Of a stretch of DNA of 64,000 bases, positions 1 to 11,098 are shown in pieces. The position numbers and the translations under genes are program-made. Numbering within the stretch: the first letter of the stretch is position 1; the number at the start of each line of letters is the position of its first letter. Origin of the DNA: Lytechinus variegatus (taxonomy: Eukaryota > Echinodermata > Echinoidea > Temnopleuroida > Toxopneustidae); assembly GCF_018143015.1 (NCBI RefSeq), contig NC_054758.1:20448501-20512500 (forward strand), read 5' to 3'. The notes beneath the pieces were generated by a model. It did not search any database. It worked only from the letters and a program-made list of their open reading frames with translations, and was not told the origin of the DNA.

Positions 1-897
1 GATATTACATTCAGTTCATTTTCAAAAGGAGATACTTGTACTTGTTTCATAGAAACATTTCATGGGAAGAGCTGTTAATTTATATCATTATGTGATATCG
101 CATTTTCATGGTATGTATTTTGTTAAGTTTGTTGCATTTAGAAAGTAACACGTCGGTAAAGGCGAATAAAAAAAAAAGAAAAAGAAATCTCAGCAAATGG
201 CTAAAACGGAATCGAACCCTTGTATCTTGGCCACTCATTTTTTTTTTGGGGGGGTAGGGGATATTAAGTTTTTCTTGGTGTTTTCTTCTTGATCTAGTAG
301 CAAATATCAGAAATTTGATGAAAAAGTGTCTTTAGATCTCAGTATACCTTCTTCTTTGGAAGTAAGATGTATTCAGGAAACCTTTTTCAAATAACTTTTA
401 CTTTAGATCTTACTATAAAGCTTTAAAGGTATTGTTTAACTTTGTAAGCAGCCGATTTGAAAAATTCTCAAACCAAGTTGAAACATGTGTACAAGTACAT
501 GTATTAGAACTAATAAATCCTGAAAACAACTACTATTGAGAATGGAAAGCTAAAACTACAAGGCAAACCCCGATTTTGTAAATAGGCGTCTTATAGACGC
601 CTAAATGGTACACATAAGTGTATGGGATGAAACTAAGATGGTGTTTCCGGTCACTTTATATTTCAAAGTTTGAAGCACTAAATAATTATTTTCGAACGCA
701 ACTTTTTCTGGGCTTCATTTTTGTAACATATCACAGACACAGGTGACAAGTGTGACCTTCTAGCTCAGATTTTTTAAAAGTCAAACCAATGTTAACCAAT
801 CACTTTAATATAGACCTGAAAATGCGATATTTGGAGCATATACCTTAAGCATAAATGTGAGTGCAAAGCGCGAACTAAAATCATTGATGCAGTAAAC
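1..897. other. AT-rich intergenic DNA
   Basis: No gene, RNA or repeat boundary can be supported here. A G tract lies near 247-254. All reading frames are short and of no recognisable composition. Confidence 0.5.
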
Positions 898-965
898 TAA
901 AGTGGGATGTACGTGAAACAAGTACACTAAATAAAGTGGGATGTACGTGAAACAAGTACACTAAA
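898..965. repeat. Two-copy tandem repeat of about 34 bp
   Basis: A unit containing AAGTGGGATGTACGTGAAAC and ending in a CAAGTACACTAAA-type tail occurs twice back to back with almost no difference. It looks like a recent local duplication with no coding meaning. Confidence 0.85.
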
Positions 966-1290
966 CTGTTGATTTGAATTAACAAAGAAAATCATCAGAA
1001 CTTTCAAAATTTCATCAAAATCAGATGTGAAATAAGAAAGTTATGACATTTCAAAATTTCCCTCAGTATTTTTGACATAATCGTTCGACTCAGTGACATG
1101 CACATGAGATTCGATTATGTCCCTCACTATTTCTTTTGTTGTTTATAGTTTCAATTATGCGATATTTCAATTTCTACTGACATTATAAGACCAGCTCGAC
1201 GTACTGTACCATCACATGCGCAGGGAGGAAGAAAAATTTGTTTCACATGGGAAAGAGGAGAAAATTAGGATATTTCATAACATTCTTGGT
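966..1290 (+). repeat. Diverged fragment of the foldback repeat family
   Basis: The words TTTCATCAAAATCAGATGTG, AAATAAGAAAGTTATGACAT and CCTCACTATTTCTTTTGTTG match the better copies at 20428-20956, 25679-26227 and 33232-33831. This copy is incomplete and no matching right arm is seen. Confidence 0.6.
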
Positions 1291-1414
1291 GATTTTTATT
1301 TCTCTTCTTATTAACATCAACTTTTGTTCGAGTGTTTGACAAATTATGTTCAATGTCCACTGTTCTCTACCGTCGAATTCGACAAGAGTAATTGATAACT
1401 CTGAATTTGACATA

Positions 1415-2070
1415 TATTTTCAATATTTAGAGCACGCAGAGAATTAAAGAAAGATGAACAAAACATTAAAATACATAAACTTGTCTCAGTCAGATACATC
1501 ATAGATTGCGCACTTGAATACTATTCACTTTGTTGAAAGCTACAGGAGGGGGGGGGGGTGCTGAGTCGGGGTACATACCCCATCCTCCAGGCTTGTAAGC
1601 AGGGCGGAGTTGATGCCTATAACACCCCCCCCCCCCCCCCCTTCTTCCTCCAAATTAACGGTTATAATAGGGAAGAGATGCGAATGAGCAAAAGAAATGC
1701 TTACAATCTTATCAATTTTCTTATATTTACTTTGTTTATTCTTATGCGAATACATAGGTAATAAATCACCTCGAACGAAATTAAACATGTAAACAAGAAG
1801 TTGTAAATCCACACAATACATATTTAGCCAATTGATGGACATCAAGCAAGTAGAACTTGTAGCTGCAATACCATAGGAAGCGCACAAAATATATGAATGG
1901 AACACTGCATTTTTACATTAAATTGAGGGGTGTCTAATGAGACGTTTTCTTTTCTTTTACACGTTTAGTCAGATTAGGTATTGAATGCAAGGTATCAATC
2001 TCTTCAGGAGAACTCACTCTTTCTTTTGAGACCAAAATTTGCAACTTTTCGTCATTTGACCCACAGTATA
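1415..2070. repeat. Direct duplication, copy A
   Basis: About 650 bp, nearly identical to 2401-3051. Both copies begin at TATTTTCAATATTTAGAGCA and end at CATTTGACCCACAGTATA. Differences are mostly in the lengths of internal poly-G and poly-C tracts plus a few small indels. The shared reading frames are a by-product of the duplication, not evidence for a gene. Confidence 0.92.
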
Positions 2071-2400
2071 TCGCGACTACACTTCTACACTGTCGTTGCT
2101 ATGGCTGGGCGTCGTCTGCTAGAAATCAGTGGTGGGAATGCTTCAAACAGTTTTATGCAAAGTGATATAGGTTATGTTTAACAACAGTTGATAAGTATAT
2201 TACTCGGCATTTAGTGCATTTATCGCTTACTATGCTGGAATGACGCTTTCAAATGTATATTCAATGCTTATCATTTATCATGCAGAAATGCGAGTTTCTA
2301 CTGCCAATAGGAGATCTGGTTGGTTTGAGAGTGTGAAATGAAACAAGTACTAGTAGGAACTTCAAAATGATAAATAACTTCTAATTATCATCAGGATTCC
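2071..2400. other. Spacer between the two duplicated copies
   Basis: Unique-looking sequence between copies A and B of the 650-bp duplication. No gene or repeat was recognised. Confidence 0.5.
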
Positions 2401-3051
2401 TATTTTCAATATTTAGAGCACGCAGAGAAAGAAAGATGAACAAAACATTAAAATACATAAACTTGTCTCAGTCAGATACATCATAGATTGCGCACTTGAA
2501 TACTATTCACTTTGTTGAAAGCTACAGGGGGGGGGGGTGCTGAGTCGGGGTACATACCCCCATCCTCCTGGCTTGTAAGCAGGGCGGGGTTGATGCCTAT
2601 AACACCCCCCCCCCTTCTTCCTCCAAATTAACGGTTATAATAGGGAAGAGAGGCGAATGAGCAAAAGAAATGCTTACAATCTTTGTTTGTTATCAATTTT
2701 CTTTTATTTACTTTGTTTATTCTTATGCGAATACATAGGTAATAAATCACCTCGAACGAAATTAAACATGTAAACAAGAAGTTGTAAATCCACACAATAC
2801 ATATTTAGCCAATTGATGGACATCAAGCAAGTAGAACTTGTAGCTGCAATACCATAGGAAGCGCACAAAATATATGAATGGAACACTGCATTTTTACATT
2901 AAATTGAGGGGTGTCTAATGAGACGTTTTCTTTTCTTTTACACGTTTAGTCAGATTAGGTATTGAATGCAAGGTATCAATCTCTTCAGGAGAACTCACTC
3001 TTTCTTTTGAGACCAAAATTTTCAACTTTTCGTCATTTGACCCACAGTATA
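2401..3051. repeat. Direct duplication, copy B
   Basis: Second copy of the segment at 1415-2070, in the same orientation after a spacer of about 330 bp. High identity indicates a recent segmental duplication or a pair of copies of one unclassified repeat. Confidence 0.92.
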
Positions 3052-3711
3052 GGGCACATGAGCGCGCAAAGCATGCCGGACAGGCGTAAGTAAAGATCAC
3101 ATGACTTTATTGATTAAAATAATTCATTAAAAATAGATCAAATGTTTGTATATCAAAAGAAAAACGATAGACATAATGCTATGTTCATACTCTTTCATAA
3201 TCAAGGCGTTTGGGAAGGCTAGACTGCATTTTTGTATTTCATTTTAATCATTATTACCCACAATGCAGTTCTGGTTTTTCTGGCGATGAACTGGCCGAAA
3301 TTATGGTTAGTCTTATTTCAGGCCATTTAACTTTTGATTGAGCTGGTCAAGTACCTGATTAACATATCAAGTCTTAATGTACTGTTAATTGTGACTAATG
3401 TCAGTGAATTAAAGCAAAATCTATCGAGGGATTGATTTTTAATGATTTTTTGATGAGCTATGATATAACACGTGAGTGAATGGGGGTCTGTAATACTCAT
3501 GTGTGCCCTATAACGCCTTGATTGACGCCCTCAACGTTTAATGATCTTATTGAATTGATGAATGATGTATTACGGCACTGCTGCTGCTGTTGAACTCTCA
3601 TCTCAGGTTTTCTACACTTTTTTTGTTAATTGAGGTCGCTGTCGCAAAGAGGAAGGCTTTTCGCTACATATTTGAATTTCCCATCGGAATAAACATTGCA
3701 CTTTGCACAAT
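3052..3711 (+). promoter_or_regulatory. Upstream region and probable 5' UTR of BORCS5
   Basis: This stretch lies directly upstream of the BORCS5 start. No TATA box is placed convincingly. The final 150 bp is richer in G+C than the DNA before it, as expected for a 5' UTR, but the transcription start cannot be read from sequence alone. Confidence 0.35.
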
Positions 3712-6700
3712 ATGGGTGCAAATCAAAGCGAACAGCAAGTGTCAAGGTACTACGATGCCCCGATCGAGGCGACGACTGGTCCAACCCCCGCAGCTGCGGC
3801 AGCAGAAGGAGGTAGCATACCGTATACATTCTACTCTGTGGACAGGAACGTTCCAGCTCCTCCGAAAGGTAAACTAACTGTGCTTGGGCAAGGCCCATGC
3901 CATGGGATTGGGGTTGGGTTAAAGCCCCGGTGGGGTCACTCAATATGACTTGGGGACCACATGACCGTGGCATTACCAAAATTGCGGGAAAAAGCACTCA
4001 TTCAATGAACAAGGTTATCTGGTTATATTATAATATAACCTTGTTCTCACTTTATATATCTCCATGAACGTCATATGTGGCAAAATAAGGGTGGCAATGT
4101 TTGGCTTATTTTCTCTTTTTCTTTGGGCAAATGCTTGATTTATTTACACTGACAGTTTCCATTACACCTATTATTCATACAACTTGACTCTATTTAAATT
4201 TGATTCTTTAAATTATTTTTTTCTTAATTAATTTAAAAATAGAGATCAAAAAAGAAAATTTTCTTGCCATATTTCTTTCCACCAATATAAAAAATATTCC
4301 CAAAATTCAAGTTTTTGAGCGCTCTGGTGAATACAAAAATTATTCCCAAGTTACTAATGAAAAATAAATTGCAACTGTATGGAAATTAGTAATTTTGGTC
4401 ACAAAAGTGATATTTTAATGATTTTTTAAAGTGTGTGCTCTGTACAACATTGGCATACCATAGTCCTACCTGTAGATTCCCCACAGGCAGGGTGGTAGCA
4501 GTGAACAAGTGGGAAAAAGGGTCAATTTCACGGAAGGTCCGCGGACAGAACACTCCTCGAAGTAGTGAAAATAGGGGTGCTCACAGTCCTCGATTTAATG
4601 GAAAAAAGGGGAGAACGATCACAGGAAGTAAAATCTGTCGCCGAGTCACCAGCCGCAGAGGGCGCATTCATGATACTCTAGAAATATGTGGACAACTCTA
4701 CTGTTATTTTTTACAAAGAATTCTACTTTTCTTTATTTTTCAAGAAAAATAAAGTTCTTTTGGATTATTGTATCAGTATGACATGGCTCTTGCCTTGGTC
4801 ATCTTTAAGGACTGAGCACTGTGATGCCTGTGTTGCTATTTCCTCTAATGAGGAAAGGGTAGAAATGCCCTGTCCTTGAAATATGGTAAATAGCGGTAAG
4901 TTTGCGAAATGGGCAAAGGTGTCCTTACAATCTTATAATTAGGGGTGTTTCAAGGTACCATTTTACCGCAATTTGTCCTTGTTTTGCATGAAAATAGGGG
5001 GTAAATTTCACAAAATGTCCTTGAAATTGACTGCAATAGGGGGTTACTTGCATTTGTGGTAACGGTCATATGCGTCCCCTCTGTGGGTGAGTGACCCCAC
5101 CGGGGTTAAGGCGCAGAATATGGCGCTAATTTAGGCTTGGATCTAAAAAGTCCTAAGATTTGCTTTGCTTTGCTTGGCCTTGCTTCATCTGTTTCATTTT
5201 CATTTTCAAGGAGTTTTTTAAAGTATTTTTTTATATCGTACAAAGTCACAGATGGCTCACGATCATGCAACCGCCATTTTGGCATTAGGTGGTTAACAAT
5301 GCAAAATCCCTCTGATGCGGCTCACTGATTTTTTGTCTGTACTTCATACAAATATATGACAAGAACTGCACCAAAATATTCTGTTTTGGCCTGAAATGCA
5401 CCAAAACAGGAAAATATTAACTTAAAAGGACAAAAAAAAAACAGTGACTTATTTCGGCTGTCGCCAAACTCCACTTCCCTGGTTTACCCGAACATAAACA
5501 TGCATGTATATGTCCGTTGAGTCCCTGTACAGATCGAGTTAGACTTAAAACTTCAGTCTCTCTGTAATTGGTGAGTGGAGCCAACTGAGTTCAGCGGAAC
5601 AACTAATATAACATTCAAACACACGACGGTCGACCCTCTGATTACAAGTCGATAGTCAGAAGCGCTACACCATGGCACATCCACTAGACTAGTGGCCTAA
5701 AATAGGCTTTTAAAACTGCCCTGGGACAGACTGTGATTAGCTGTGTTTAGGAGCCGTGGAAACGTGTCACATTGATAGAACATCTACTTGGCTGCCAGAA
5801 AATGTGGAGATACCGCTTAACAAACCACTCAAAATATGCAAGAACACTTGCATTGACTATTTGCTAACGTGCTCACCCAGCAGCACGATCTACCACCCAT
5901 ACGAGTAGCTTGCCTTGCTGTAATTTTCATATGGACTGAATAGCAACCAAAAGCATGTGAACATGCGGCAAACAAATGGGTTAGCTTCCTCAGTCACATC
6001 TTTTGGTTGCCAACTTCATTCCATATCATAACGATGGCAAATCCAAGCTCCTTGAAGTGATGTCTGAATGAAAATTCAAGTTAGATCCAATTTAGATCAA
6101 GCTGAAATACAGCCGATCACGACATTCGGAAAAGCGGTGGGCTCATTAACGTTGAAACATGATGGAGAGACTTGCTATGACATAATTTGCTTAAAGTCGG
6201 CCAGTGCAAAACTGTATTAGCGCCCAGAATACCCCACCACCAACTTGCATGAGTATCATCTCTGCACTGTATTGGACGTTGCTTGTCTGAGGTCTGTGTA
6301 CCTCAGCCTCATTTGCGTCTTTAGTGCCATGGTGCTGGGGTATTCTTGTTCCGATTGCTAGCTTACTAATAGATGTGTTTTGTATGTATCGCTAGCTGTA
6401 ATAGTAACCAAAGGTAGATTCAGAAAGTTGTGTACATGATTGCCTAATGCATGAAATCTCGGCACTCAAGCAATTCTAAAAAGTGTAAATGGCCTTGCGT
6501 TATCCCAAGCCCTGAATGTGAAATATAAAATGATGTTGAAAAGTAACGAAGTAAGGTTGTTTTTTTTTCAAAATTTAAATGTAGAAATATACCTCTTTCT
6601 TGTAAGAGCATTGATGCTGCCTTGCATGGGTCAGAATCGGAAATCAGATCCTTATCAAACATTTTTTAAGGGGGAGGGGTGACATTCATGGACTGTGATC

Positions 6701-9384
6701 TAATTATTGCTTTTGACGACCAATTTACTATTATAATTGTTTACAGAAACCCATCCTTGATGAATTATTGTTTTGTGGGTGTGGCTGGTCATCTGACACT
6801 GACAGCAGACGCACATTCTTAGGTACATCATGATTTTGCTAAATCACTTTGAAACTTTTGTTTTCAGTCTATTTATGACCAGAAAGTTTCTTCTCTTTTG
6901 ATCTAACTGTAGATACTCGAGTGCAGGCCTTGGCCAAACAGCAGCAAGGGAGGTCGTCACCAACAAAGGGCTCCCCACAAAGAAGCCCAAAGGTCGGGTC
7001 AACGGACCACAAGATTGTGACGGTGTCTTCGGGGAATCAAGGAGCGGACCAGTCCTTGTCTTTTGAGATCCAGAAGATGAGAGATATCCCGACGTTCCTA
7101 CCCATCCTAAAGGGTACTCACAACATTCCGCAGGTTGAGGATCCCCAGCAGATGGAGAAAATGGACCATAGGTGAGGATGTTGGTGGTGAATTGATGATG
7201 AGGAATAGGAGGAGGAGGATGGTGATGATGATGTAAACAAGAATGATGAAGATATGACAATCATGATGGTTGGTGATCATGATCGTGTTGATGATGGCAG
7301 TAGCTGGTTATTGATGATGATGATGATGGCAGTAGCTGGTTATTGATGATGATGCTGATGATGATGATGAGGATTGTGATGATACTGTTGGTGATGGTGA
7401 TAGAAGGGAAATGATGGAGAGGAAGATGGTGATGATGGTATTAAAGGTGATGGGGATGCTCTAATGATTCATGATGATATAATGGAGATAGTGATGATGA
7501 CGAGGATGATGGACAGTTTTCATTGATGATGATGGTAATTGTGATGATAATTTGATGCTAGAGATGAAAATGAGAATGATGTAGATGTCAAGGGTCATGA
7601 TGATGAAGGTAGAGATGATGGTGATGATAACAATGAAGTTGATGATGATGAAGATGATGATAAAGATGGTGATTGTGATGACGAAGGTGACGGTGACAAC
7701 TGTGCTCAGATGGAGATCGTAATCATGATGATGATGATGATGACAATAAAAGTAATGGTCTTGATAAAAGTAAATGGTCATGATACTTCATAAATGAGAA
7801 ACAATTTCACATTGGCTTATAAGTTCTCGGTACTGCAGTGCCGGTAAGTTTGACTTGCAAGTTGTGCAGCACTGATGCAATGGTGCTGGGCCCATATAGG
7901 TTTGGCCTGGGCCAGGAGTGCCGGTTGCACTCACTGCCACATCACAGACGGCTGTAACGGGCCCGTGCACAGGTCAACACATCATACAGAGTTTTGTGTG
8001 ACCGGGTATTGATGGATTGGGAAAATAACTACATCAGGGCAAGGTTCACTTTTTCCCCGCTCTCAGATTTAGTAGTGGGGACCGCAGTATACTTTTAAGA
8101 TGTGCTGTAGAAGTCCAATAAAGGGATATGATAATTTCTATTATATGATATTGATAATGATGGGAATGATGATGAATACATGGTATAGTAAGTGTAGATG
8201 GTTCTGTTGCTGACTATAGTTATTGTCTGTGGCCCTCATGTATTTCTGAGGCTCAAACTCAGGCCCCATTGTTTAACTAGTACACCTTTGATTCTCTGGT
8301 AAAAAGGTGTTATTTTTTATGTGAATTCAATTGCTATTATTATATTTCAGGCAACTGCTCTTGTTATGTTTACGCTACCAACATCATCTGAGGCAATGTT
8401 CAGAAGCAGTGACCTTTGACCAGAATGCTCTGACAGGGAGAATCAAAGAGGTAAGTTTCTCCCCCCCCTCCCCTTCCTCAATATTAGAGGATGAAATGGG
8501 TCAGTGGTAGAGCGTGTGCCTCATGAACGGGGGGGGGGGGGGGGGTCGTGGGTTCGATCCACGGCCGAGTCATACCAAACCAAAGACTTGTAAAAATGGA
8601 ACCTTCTGCCTTCTTGCTAAGCGCTCAGCATTTAGATTGGAGAAGGGTAATAATAACATTATGTTATGCAGGGCCCACTGGTAGAGCTGATTCCTAACTG
8701 AAGTGCCTACCCTGGGTAAATAAAACATTATTATTGTGATGACTATCACAACAATATGAAGGGGAAGTTTACCCTGAAGTTCATTCTAATAACATCTGAA
8801 AAATAGAAAAAATAAGTAATAAGTAAAATGTTAAAGGAAAACCAGTCTGAGAATATTAAACAGAGTTAACGTTTTCAGAGGTTTTATTTTGTGATGTCAC
8901 AGATGAGCAGCTCCTCCCATACACATATGTAGTGTGATATAAATCCCCCAAAATGCGCTGTTCTAAAAAATTTGAAATTGAGTTTGTCTGTGCAGTGGTA
9001 TAATTGCATCAGAATTATCATTACATACACCCTTTTATGCGAAGATTTGTAAATCATTCTCCTCATTATCTTGAGTCAAATGCGCAAACCACCAGACCAC
9101 ACCAAGTATGAGAATACAACAGTTATAGTTGTTTTCTTTTCTTTTTCTATTTCCAGGTTGATGCCATCATACACAGTATAATGCAGTCGATGGCGGAGCG
9201 TCAGAAGCGCTTTGCGAAGCATGCCGAACAGATACAGAAGATCAATGATATGTCAAGTACCTTGAAACGCGTTCAGATGAACGTAGACCAGCTAATCCCC
9301 CTCATGGATCGTCTGAACAGTGTCTTGCCGGATACAGAGAGACTAGAGCCTTTTACGATGCGCCCTACAGGGCCAAGGACTTGA
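3712..9384 (+). CDS. BORCS5: BORC complex subunit 5 (BORCS5), four coding exons
   Basis: BORCS5 is a lysosome-surface subunit of BORC, which recruits Arl8 and kinesin to move lysosomes outward. Coding exons are 3712-3868, 6913-7171, 8351-8450 and 9157-9384 (TGA). All introns are GT-AG and the phases fit (1, 2, 0), giving 247 aa. The start has A at -3 and G at +4. The protein begins MGANQS, so Gly2 can be N-myristoylated as in the human protein. Residues matching human BORCS5 include FEIQKMRDIPTFLPILKG (exon 2), LCLRYQHHLRQC and AVTFDQNAL (exon 3), and ERQKRFAKHAEQIQKIN and DRLNSVLPDTERLEPF (exon 4). It is about 50 aa longer than the human protein as I recall it (196 aa); the extra length is N-terminal low-complexity sequence with an Ala run and Pro/Ser/Gln-rich stretches. 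Possible AATAAA signals lie near 10385 and 10577. Confidence 0.93.
3919..5110. mobile_element. TIR element of about 1.2 kb in BORCS5 intron 1
   Basis: The left end reads AAGCCCCGGTGGGGTCACTC and the right end carries its reverse complement GAGTGACCCCACCGGGGTTA. Similarity runs inward imperfectly through a second block (ATGACCGTGGCATTACC against GGTAACGGTCAT). No transposase is visible, so it is probably non-autonomous. The family is not recognised. It starts 50 bp after the exon 1 donor. Confidence 0.75.
5298..5608 (+). repeat. Dispersed repeat, copy 1
   Basis: Shares long stretches with 16063-16390, for example TGAAATGCACCAAAAC, CACTTCCCTGGTTTA and GTAATTGGTGAGTGGAGCCA. The two copies sit in intron 1 of each of the two plus-strand genes, in the same orientation. 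Class unknown. Confidence 0.8.
5609..5695 (-). repeat. tRNA-like SINE fragment
   Basis: On the minus strand the segment has a degenerate A-box-like word (TGGTGTAGCGCTTCTGA) followed by a B-box-like word (GGGTCGACCGTCG) at about tRNA spacing. It follows the dispersed repeat directly, so the two may be parts of one element. The pairing is too poor for a working tRNA. Confidence 0.45.
5929..6026. repeat. Short imperfect hairpin
   Basis: The left arm near 5929-5953 (ending AGCAACCAAAAG) pairs with the right arm near 6000-6026 (starting CTTTTGGTTGCC), leaving a loop of about 46 bases. It is probably a small foldback remnant. An snRNA-type function cannot be shown. Confidence 0.6.
7183..7780. repeat. 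GAT/TGA trinucleotide microsatellite
   Basis: About 600 bp of imperfect GAT repeats, with a local duplication of GGCAGTAGCTGGTTATTGAT, starting 11 bp after the exon 2 donor of BORCS5. Histidine-rich and aspartate-rich frames in it are artefacts of the repeat. Confidence 0.9.
8489..8737 (+). mobile_element. tRNA-derived SINE in BORCS5 intron 3
   Basis: The head has an A box (TGGGTCAGTGGTAGAGCG) and a B box (GGGTTCGATCC) at tRNA spacing, with a long poly-G tract in the anticodon region. A roughly 150-bp body and an AT-rich tail (AAATAAAACATTATTATTG) follow. Unlike the other SINEs here it lies on the plus strand. The poly-G insertion and weak arms argue against a functional tRNA. Confidence 0.8.
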
Positions 9385-10440
9385 TCAGCTAATCTCACAA
9401 ATGGATCGTCTGAACAGTATCTTGCCAGATGCATAGAGATTAAAGCCATTGAAGATGTTACCCACAGGGCCTAGAGCTTGATCAGCTAGCTAATCGTGCT
9501 TGTGGATCGTCTGAACACAATCTTGCTAGATGGATCATATTTGGTCAGTTTGATCGAGTCTTGATCGCAATTTTCTCAAATTGGGAGAGATCTGTTATCC
9601 CACACCCATTGATGTTAGTTTTGATTTCGAAGAATGGATGAAGCTTTAAATGTGCAATTGTCATATGGTTTTGAATGTACTATAATATGGAGGTATATAA
9701 TGGAATATTCAGATACCCCCCTTCCCTTGTAGGCCTTCTCTGTGGGTACATGCTTACCCCCAACTTTCTGATCGACTAGAATAGAAATGGCCAAGGACTT
9801 GATCAGCTACATGTAATCTCACACATGGATCGTCTGAACAGTATCTTGCCAGATAGAGATTAAAGCACTTGAAGTTCCGACCCACGGGTTGCAACTTTTT
9901 CGCTGGGGGCAGCACATGTAAAAGTGAGGTTTGCGGCATTTTGCATTTTGTCAAGTTAAATTGGAGGATTTGGCGTATACGTTAACATTGGTGACTTTTG
10001 TGAAAATTTTTAGTAAAAAGTGTAAATTCATAAACATTTCTTGGGGGGACAACTGCCCCCCCTCCGGCTGCGTACGGTCATGGATCATCAGCTACATACC
10101 GGTAGCTACATTGTACATGTAGTGTAGGTAATTTTGCTTGTGGATTATCTGAACACTGTCGTGCTAGAAACAGAGCGGCTAAAGCCTTTTACAATGTGCA
10201 CCACTTTGGGCTTAGGACTTGATAAGTTAATCTTGCTCATGGCACAGTGTCTTGCCAGATACAGAGTGATTAAGAGGCTTTTTCGATTTTACGACTTGAT
10301 CAGATTTACAGCGCACCCTGTTGGGACTAAGACTTGACTTGATCAACTAATCTTGTTCATGAACTGTTTCTTGCCAAATACAGAGAAATAAAAGGCTTTC
10401 ATGGTGCATCGTGGGACTTGATCAACTAGTCTCTTTGAGT
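9385..10440 (+). pseudogene. Decayed tandem copies of the last BORCS5 coding segment
   Basis: The coding word run ATGGATCGTCTGAACAGT, CTTGCC(A/G)GAT, AGAG and CC(T)TT, ending in AGGACTTGATCAGCTAA, recurs after the BORCS5 stop. Copies lie at about 9389-9480, 9481-9535, 9787-9870, 10130-10220, 10209-10330 and 10335-10430. They carry many substitutions, indels and in-frame stops and do not extend the protein. They probably arose by local tandem duplication of a unit of about 100 bp spanning the end of exon 4. A poly-C tract at about 10054 lies between copies. Confidence 0.85.
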
Positions 10441-10829
10441 GGCATGAAAACATCCATGTGCGATACATCATTCCATTCACATAATTAGTAGAAACCTTAA
10501 GGGGGTAGTGTGGGGCTGAGTGTCACTTCCATGGAAGAGTGGACAGCTTCCACAAGAATCATGCCGAGTAAAGCACAATAAACTAAAATAACAATTCAAG
10601 GTGTCCCAGAGTTGAACACTTTAAACTTAGATTTCATTTATTATTTGTGCGGTCGGCGCAAATTACATACCCTTTTGCATTTTTTTTTAAATTGTGATTT
10701 ACGAGGCATTTTCTCATTTTCAGTTGTTTTGACACTCTTAAGTTCTGTACCCTACAAGCAACCCCCACCCCCCCCCCTTTCCCGTTTATTTTGTTCTCTC
10801 AGAGTCCCAGACGCTGTCCACTCTCCAAT

Positions 10830-11097
10830 GGGCCCCGTCTTACAAAGAGTTATGATTGATCCAATCAGTCGTAACTCTGGAAATCCATTAGTGTCATAAT
10901 TTTTTACTAGAATTTTGCACAATGCCCTTTGTAAGCAAAGAAAAACACAGTGGATTTTAGAGAAAACAATGAATGCCTAAATATAAATCATAGTTAAAAA
11001 ATATTTTTAACAGACATGTTTTTTAGATGGTGACGTTGTTGGCTGTCAATTGTTGTGATTGATTGAATCATTCAGAACTCTCTGTAAGACGGGGCCC
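10830..11097. mobile_element. MITE-like TIR element, family 1
   Basis: Starts GGGCCCCGTCTTACAAAGAG and ends with the inverted counterpart CTCTGTAAGACGGGGCCC. There is no coding capacity. The same family occurs at 11727-11992 and 55649-56109. Confidence 0.88.
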
Positions 11098-11098
11098 A

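Noticed and set aside
1540-2886. Shared minus-strand frames at 1540-1905 and 2704-2886
   Set aside because: The match is explained by the 650-bp DNA duplication; the frames run through poly-G/C tracts of unequal length and match no family.
7461-7781. Histidine/isoleucine-rich frame on the minus strand
   Set aside because: Produced by the GAT microsatellite in BORCS5 intron 2.
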